8,997 bases of DNA from NCBI GenBank assembly GCA_937920115.1, contig CALGVF010000139.1:1-8997 (forward strand). The letters run 5' to 3'. A program made the position numbers and the translations under genes. This stretch comes from an uncultured Clostridia bacterium. GTDB lineage: Bacteria > Bacillota > Clostridia > Christensenellales > Borkfalkiaceae. The number at the start of each line of letters is the position of its first letter. Position 1 is the first letter of the stretch. The notes beneath the pieces were generated by a model that did no database searches, had not been told where the DNA came from, and saw only the letters and a program-made list of their open reading frames with translations. Of this stretch, positions 5,231-8,997 are shown one piece after another.

Positions 5231-5956
5231 TTAATACAGTTGTTTCAGTCTGTCTTTTTTGGAAAGGTCGGAAAGTTTTACTCCGTCCTCCGTCGTCGTG
5301 TCGCCTAAATTATAGGTCGAGGTCTTCGCTATCTTTTTCATTGAATACACTATCGAGTAGTGCTTTACGCCCGCCGAGAAAAGCGCGACCAACGCTTCGT
5401 AAGAGTTCGCAACCGTCGTGTAAAGAGTTTTGGAAGTCTCGCCCTTTTTGCCGATATGCTTTACGGCGAAATCGAGGTTGCCCGTAACGTTCCTCGGCGG
5501 CTCCGCGGAAAGTATCGAATCGATATACTTTTCGTTCGCTTCCTTGTTGCCGACGGGTTCCAAAGTAATAGTAAGTCTCATTTCGAGTACTTCCGAAAGT
5601 TTCTTCTTTTCGCCGTTTATAGTAATTTCTTTCGAGTCAAATTCGATAATCGGGTCGCCTTTGACGGGATATTGCTTAAAAGTCGAAGGCAAAGTAGAAA
5701 TTATAACCACTAAAAACACGAGCATTACCGCTCCCGAAATATAGCCGAGCGAGTTGCCGTCCTGCGTTTTTAACCCTTGAATAAAAATCGTCAGTCCCAT
5801 TCCGCCCATCAAAATGGCGAGAAGCAGGGTGTATACGAGCGATTTCCATCTCTGAGCCTTGTTGTAGGTTAAGTCGGGGTAAATTTTAACGGTTTTCTTT
5901 TCCGTCGTTTCCTCTTTTACCGCTTCCGCGGCGGTTTTATTCTTTTCTTTACTCAT
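5231..5956 (-). CDS. Hypothetical two-helix membrane protein
   Basis: A 241-residue protein I do not recognise. Residues 1-26 are a highly charged Lys/Glu/Thr-rich cytoplasmic-looking segment. Two hydrophobic helices follow (about 39-61 and 70-89), joined by a short polar turn. The rest is a soluble domain with alternating beta-like stretches (DPIIEFDSKEITINGEKKKL, SEVLEMRLTITLEP, TLYTTVANSYEALVALFSAGV), somewhat like bacterial PH-type domains behind paired helices; that likeness is a guess from the pattern. There is no signal peptide or catalytic motif. It is transcribed alone: a strong promoter lies nine bases before the ATG, and no Shine-Dalgarno is present, so the mRNA should be leaderless. 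Its promoter is back to back with that of the amidase gene. Confidence 0.82.
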   Translation of the reverse strand: MSKEKNKTAAEAVKEETTEKKTVKIYPDLTYNKAQRWKSLVYTLLLAILMGGMGLTIFIQGLKTQDGNSLGYISGAVMLVFLVVIISTLPSTFKQYPVKGDPIIEFDSKEITINGEKKKLSEVLEMRLTITLEPVGNKEANEKYIDSILSAEPPRNVTGNLDFAVKHIGKKGETSKTLYTTVANSYEALVALFSAGVKHYSIVYSMKKIAKTSTYNLGDTTTEDGVKLSDLSKKDRLKQLY

Positions 5957-5965
5957 AGTACGGTT

Positions 5966-5994
5966 ATTATATATTTTTTTACGGGTTTTGTCAA
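5966..5994 (-). promoter_or_regulatory. Promoter giving a leaderless mRNA
   Basis: Consensus TTGACA (5989-5994), a 17-bp spacer and TATAAT (5966-5971) on the minus strand. Only nine bases (5957-5965) separate the -10 box from the ATG, so transcription should begin about two to four bases before the start codon. Confidence 0.88.
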
Positions 5995-6017
5995 ATCGTC
6001 GAAAGGAATATTTTATA
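5988..6017 (+). promoter_or_regulatory. Probable amidase promoter
   Basis: TTGTCA (5988-5993) with TTTTAT or TTTATA 17-18 bp downstream (6011-6017). Its -35 overlaps the minus-strand TTGACA by five bases, so the divergent promoters cannot easily be occupied together. It is weaker than its partner; the -10 choice is uncertain in the TTTTATATATAG run. Confidence 0.45.
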
Positions 6018-6040
6018 TATAGTAGGAATAATAATTTCTT

Positions 6041-6748
6041 ATGAAACGTATGAAACGCAATTTTATTAAAATTATCGCCGCGGCGGGTTTAACCGTTCTT
6101 CTTTCGACTTACGTCGCTCTCGCGTGCGTTCGGTCGCGTGCGGCGGCTTCTCCCTCGGACAGGTTTACCGTCGTAATCGACGCGGGACACGGCGGGATAG
6201 ACGGCGGCGTGTCGGGAATATCGACGGGAGTCAAGGAAAGCGAACTCAACCTCGATATTGCGAGAAAACTCAAAGAGAAGTTCGATAAAAGCGACACGAA
6301 AACGGTAATGACGAGAAAGACAGACGCGGGACTTTACGGGATATATTCCAAGGGCTTTAAACGCCGCGATATGTTAAAACGCAAGCAAATTACCTTAAAC
6401 GCAAAAGCCGACGTATTCGTTTCGATACACCTTAACTACTATTCTTCGCCGTCGAGACGGGGCTCGCAGGTGTTTTATAAAATCGACAGCGAACAGAGTA
6501 AAACGCTTGCCGATATAGTTCAGTCGGAACTCAACGAAGCGGAAGAATACGAGAGAGATTATACCGCTCTCGCGGGCGATTATTACGTTTTAAACGAAGC
6601 GAATTGTACGGCGATTTTGTGTGAATGCGGCTTTTTGTCCAACCCCGAAGACGAAAAACTGCTTTTAAGCGAAGAGTACAGGGATAAAATCGCCGAAAGA
6701 ATTTTTAACGGCATAGAAAAATACAGGTTTAGTTTAGTCGATAAATGA
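6041..6748 (+). CDS. cwlD: N-acetylmuramoyl-L-alanine amidase, CwlD-like
   Basis: A 235-residue secreted or membrane-anchored zinc amidase (Amidase_3) that cuts the bond between MurNAc and the stem peptide's L-alanine. A basic N-terminus and a hydrophobic segment (7-30) form a signal peptide or anchor. The catalytic domain carries the zinc ligands His50 (VVIDAGHGGIDGG), Glu66 (VKESEL) and His130 (VSIHLN), and the catalytic Glu195 (ECGFLSN). Length and order match Bacillus CwlD, including a YSKGFKRRDMLKRKQI segment like its GYSRR...LRQRVKL; CwlD makes muramic lactam in spore cortex. No SPOR or PG-binding domain is attached. The symbol rests on this resemblance; a general amidase is possible. 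Two in-frame ATGs (6041, 6050) are near a weak AGGA site, so the exact start is uncertain. The stop abuts the next promoter. Confidence 0.88.
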   Translation: MKRMKRNFIKIIAAAGLTVLLSTYVALACVRSRAAASPSDRFTVVIDAGHGGIDGGVSGISTGVKESELNLDIARKLKEKFDKSDTKTVMTRKTDAGLYGIYSKGFKRRDMLKRKQITLNAKADVFVSIHLNYYSSPSRRGSQVFYKIDSEQSKTLADIVQSELNEAEEYERDYTALAGDYYVLNEANCTAILCECGFLSNPEDEKLLLSEEYRDKIAERIFNGIEKYRFSLVDK

Positions 6749-6777
6749 TTGACACACGCAGGCGATTGTGATAAAAT
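6749..6777 (+). promoter_or_regulatory. Promoter of the ABC transporter genes, near-leaderless
   Basis: TTGACA (6749-6754), a 17-bp spacer and TAAAAT (6772-6777). The -35 starts on the base right after the amidase stop codon. Ten bases (6778-6787) separate the -10 from the ATG at 6788, so the 5' leader should be only a few bases and has no Shine-Dalgarno. Confidence 0.8.
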
Positions 6778-6787
6778 TTTCACAGAT

Positions 6788-7696
6788 ATGGACGAGATTA
6801 TAGAAATTAAAAATCTCCGTAAATCATTCGGAGAGGTAAAGGCTGTAAACGACCTTTCGTTTAAAGTAAAAAAAGGCGAACTTTTCGCGTTTTTAGGGGT
6901 GAACGGCGCGGGCAAATCGACGACCATTTCCATTATGTGCGGACTACTTAAAAAGGACGACGGAACGGTTACGATAGACGGGTACGACGCCGACGGCGAT
7001 ATGGAAAAAATATCGTCGGAACTCGGCGTTGTATTTCAGAACTCCGCTCTCGATAAATGCCTGTCGGTAAAAGACAATCTTCTTTCGAGAGCCGCGTTAT
7101 ACGGAATATACGGCGATAAGGCGGTAAAGAGAATAGACGAACTCGCCGAACTTCTTGATTTTTCCGACCTCAAAAACAGAATAGTCGGCAAACTTTCGGG
7201 CGGTCAGAGGCGTAGAATAGACGTCGCGAGGGCGCTTTTGCATAACCCGAAAATTCTCATTTTGGACGAGCCTACCACGGGTCTCGACCCGCAGACGAGA
7301 AAAACGCTGTGGAGCGTTATAGAAAATTACCGCAGAGAAGAGAATATGACGGTGTTTCTGACCACGCACTATATGGAAGAGGCGGCGGACAGCGACTACG
7401 TTATTATTTTGGACAGCGGAAAAATAGTCGCCGAAGGCACTCCGCTCGAACTCAAAAACAAGTATACGGGCGACTTTATCACCGTGTATAACGTTTCGGA
7501 AGAAGTGGTTAAATCGCTCGGGAAGCCCTACGAGGAAATTCGCGACGCGTTCAGAATCGCCGTGAAAAATACCGAGGAAGCGAGAGATATGATTATCGCT
7601 CACCCCGATTTGTTTTCCGATTTCGAGATAACCAAAGGAAAAATGGACGACGTTTTCCTTTCGGTTACGGGCAAAAAACTTGTCGGAGGTAACTGA
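6788..7696 (+). CDS. ABC exporter ATP-binding protein
   Basis: A 302-residue nucleotide-binding subunit of an ABC-2 type exporter, of the DrrA/NodI/CcmA-like class that powers drug, lipid or polysaccharide export. Complete motifs: Walker A GVNGAGKST (37-45), Q-loop Gln84, signature LSGGQ (136-140), Walker B ILILDE (156-161), D-loop GLD and switch His194. Residues from about 225 form the C-terminal extension common in this class. I start at ATG 6788 rather than the in-frame TTG at 6749, because that TTG is the -35 box of a good promoter and the protein aligns from MDEIIEIKNL. The permease gene begins one base after its stop, and its ribosome binding site lies within this gene's last codons. 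The substrate is unknown. Confidence 0.93.
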   Translation: MDEIIEIKNLRKSFGEVKAVNDLSFKVKKGELFAFLGVNGAGKSTTISIMCGLLKKDDGTVTIDGYDADGDMEKISSELGVVFQNSALDKCLSVKDNLLSRAALYGIYGDKAVKRIDELAELLDFSDLKNRIVGKLSGGQRRRIDVARALLHNPKILILDEPTTGLDPQTRKTLWSVIENYRREENMTVFLTTHYMEEAADSDYVIILDSGKIVAEGTPLELKNKYTGDFITVYNVSEEVVKSLGKPYEEIRDAFRIAVKNTEEARDMIIAHPDLFSDFEITKGKMDDVFLSVTGKKLVGGN

Positions 7697-7697
7697 A

Positions 7698-8639
7698 ATG
7701 AGAACTTTTCTCGCATTGACTAAAAGACATATTAAAGTATTTTTTAAAGATAAAGGACTGTTTTTCTCCTCGCTTATAACGCCTATAATACTACTTATAC
7801 TGTACGCGACCTTTTTGGCGAGTGTGTATAAAGACAGTTTCGTTTCGGCGATTAAAGATGCTCAGAAACTCCAAGCGGATCAAGGGCTACCGATTATCTC
7901 TGTTCCCGAAAAACTCATCGACGGTACGGTTGCGGCTCAACTGTTTTCTTCGCTACTTGCAGTGTCGTGCGTTACGGTGGCGTTCTGCTCGAACCTCATT
8001 ATGATACAGGACAAAGTAAACGGGGTAAGGAGCGATTTTATCGTTTCGCCCGCGAAAAAATCGAGTATGGCTCTGTCCTATTTCACGGCTTCGCTGTTAT
8101 CGACTTTAATCGTAAGTTTCACGGCGACTATCGCGTGCTTTATTTACATATTGATAAAAGGTTGTTGGTATATGTCGTTTGCGGACGTTATGCTTATAAT
8201 AGCGGACGTAGTGCTTTTAACGACTTTCGGAACGGCTTTATCGTCGATAGTGAACGTATTTTTGACTACCAACGGACAGGCTCAAGCGGTCGGGACGATA
8301 GTTTCGGCGGGTTATGGCTTCTTATGCGGAGCGTATATGCCGATAAATTCGTTTAATTCGGAAATTCTTCAAAATGCTCTGATGTTTTTGCCGGGGACTT
8401 ACGGCACTTCGCTTATAAGAAATCACGCGTTAAAGGGAGTTTTCGCCGAAATGGAAAGCGTAGGCTTCCCGCCCGAGACTATGAACGGAATAAAGGCAGG
8501 TATAGACTGCCGACTCAGTTTCTTCGGGGCGAACGTAGAGCAGTGGGTAATGTATCTCGTACTTATCGGCTCGGTAGTTCTTCTGATAGGAATATACATA
8601 CTTCTTAACGTGCTGAAACGCGACGCGAAGAGAAAGTAA
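7698..8639 (+). CDS. ABC-2 type exporter permease
   Basis: A 313-residue membrane subunit that pairs with the ATPase encoded just upstream. The N-terminal amphipathic stretch (RTFLALTKRHIKVFFKDKG) before the first helix is characteristic. Six membrane helices are likely, near 22-43, 78-103, 125-153, 163-190, 196-217 and 283-306, with an extracytoplasmic loop after helix 1 (44-77) and a larger one after helix 5 (about 218-282), and the usual small-residue/Pro pattern (GYGFLCGAYMP) in helix 5. The start at 7698 is set by GGAGGT eight bases upstream; the in-frame TTG at 7680 would lie before that site. It is translationally coupled to the ATPase (one-base gap), and a strong terminator follows. 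No gene nearby identifies the cargo. Confidence 0.92.
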   Translation: MRTFLALTKRHIKVFFKDKGLFFSSLITPIILLILYATFLASVYKDSFVSAIKDAQKLQADQGLPIISVPEKLIDGTVAAQLFSSLLAVSCVTVAFCSNLIMIQDKVNGVRSDFIVSPAKKSSMALSYFTASLLSTLIVSFTATIACFIYILIKGCWYMSFADVMLIIADVVLLTTFGTALSSIVNVFLTTNGQAQAVGTIVSAGYGFLCGAYMPINSFNSEILQNALMFLPGTYGTSLIRNHALKGVFAEMESVGFPPETMNGIKAGIDCRLSFFGANVEQWVMYLVLIGSVVLLIGIYILLNVLKRDAKRK

Positions 8640-8658
8640 GAATAAAATATAATAAAAG

Positions 8659-8692
8659 ACGATACCTGTTTTGATGCGGGTATCGTTTTTTT
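8659..8692 (+). terminator. Intrinsic terminator of the amidase-ABC region
   Basis: ACGATACCTG pairs with CGGGTATCGT (ten pairs, one G-U) around TTTTGATG, followed by seven Ts. It begins 20 bp after the permease stop codon. Confidence 0.92.
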
Positions 8693-8738
8693 ATCGTTTA
8701 AGACAACTCCGTGTGAAAACAATTCAGTCTGTTTTGTT

Positions 8739-8997
8739 GACCTCTCTCGTCGGCTTATGCCGCCACTCTCCCCAAAGGGGAAAGCAAGATATTTTAGATT
8801 TTGCAACGTGGTAAACATCAAAATTTATTCGCTTATCGTTTTATCAATTTTTATAACGTTATAAAGTTGATAAATAAAAGAATTTTCTCTTTATAAATCT
8901 TTTATAAAAAATCACATACAAACAAAAAAAACTTGCTTTCCCCTTTGGGGAGAGTGGCATTTGTAAACGAAGTGAACAAATGACGAGAGAGGTTGTC
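8739..8997. mobile_element. MITE/BIME-like element, copy 2 (inverted)
   Basis: A minus-strand repeat unit (8739-8788) and a plus-strand unit (8932-8994) face away from each other around a gene-free AT-rich core (8789-8931). The ends GACCTCTCTCGTC and GACGAGAGAGG are inverted repeats. Read on the minus strand its order matches the element at 231-474. The unit with CAAAC-A-rich flank (here 8932-8994) corresponds to 231-294. The unit preceded by TGCAAAATCTAA (here 8789-8821) corresponds to 401-448, where TGCGAAATCTAA precedes it. The cores differ in length (about 143 against 106 bp) and have largely diverged. The right end may continue past the window. Confidence 0.55.

Noticed and set aside
6749..6787. 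TTG start extending the ABC ATPase by 13 residues
   Set aside because: The TTG is the -35 hexamer of a TTGACA-17-TAAAAT promoter, and the extra residues do not fit the family N-terminus.
7680..7697. TTG start extending the permease by six residues
   Set aside because: It lies upstream of the GGAGGT site (7685-7690) that is correctly spaced for the ATG at 7698.
8423..8821. Minus-strand 132-codon open frame
   Set aside because: Antisense to the permease end and continuing through its terminator into the repeat element; no coding support.

Overview
The window looks like chromosomal DNA of a low-to-moderate-GC Bacillota, most likely an uncultured clostridial lineage. The grounds are strong GGAG/GGAGG ribosome binding sites, textbook TTGACA/TATAAT promoters, a CwlD-type spore-cortex amidase homologue, a yybP-ykoY (manganese) riboswitch and short dispersed palindromic repeats. 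No species is claimed. There is no CRISPR array, tRNA, rRNA, transposase or phage structural gene.

Layout. (1) 1-600 holds no credible gene: it carries palindromic repeat modules, a MITE/BIME-like element (231-474) and a 22-bp perfect hairpin. (2) 602-4243, minus strand, is a metal-efflux transcription unit: promoter (4215-4243), yybP-ykoY aptamer (about 4060-4205), terminator-like hairpin, a second hairpin holding the Shine-Dalgarno sequence, mntP (Mn2+ exporter), then 16 bp later a P2-type cation ATPase. Shared control by a manganese sensor suggests both pumps relieve Mn2+ (and possibly Ca2+) excess. (3) 4254-5125 is a small regulatory island: a candidate small RNA (minus strand, promoter to terminator) and two short XRE-type repressor genes on the plus strand. 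Each repressor gene is preceded by repeated operator-like sites, and outward-facing minus-strand promoters overlap those sites. (4) 5151-5994, minus strand: a two-helix membrane protein of unknown function, driven by a promoter so close to its ATG that the mRNA should be leaderless. (5) 5988-8692, plus strand: a CwlD-like N-acetylmuramoyl-L-alanine amidase, then an ABC exporter ATPase with its own near-leaderless promoter, its permease, and a clear terminator. (6) 8693-8997: a second, inverted and diverged copy of the MITE/BIME-like element, running to the window edge.

The most distinctive points are the manganese riboswitch with two stacked expression-platform hairpins ahead of an mntP/P-type ATPase pair; the candidate sRNA and divergent promoters around two XRE regulators; two predicted leaderless mRNAs; and a dispersed repeat family with a conserved frame but a variable, still self-complementary, central hairpin.
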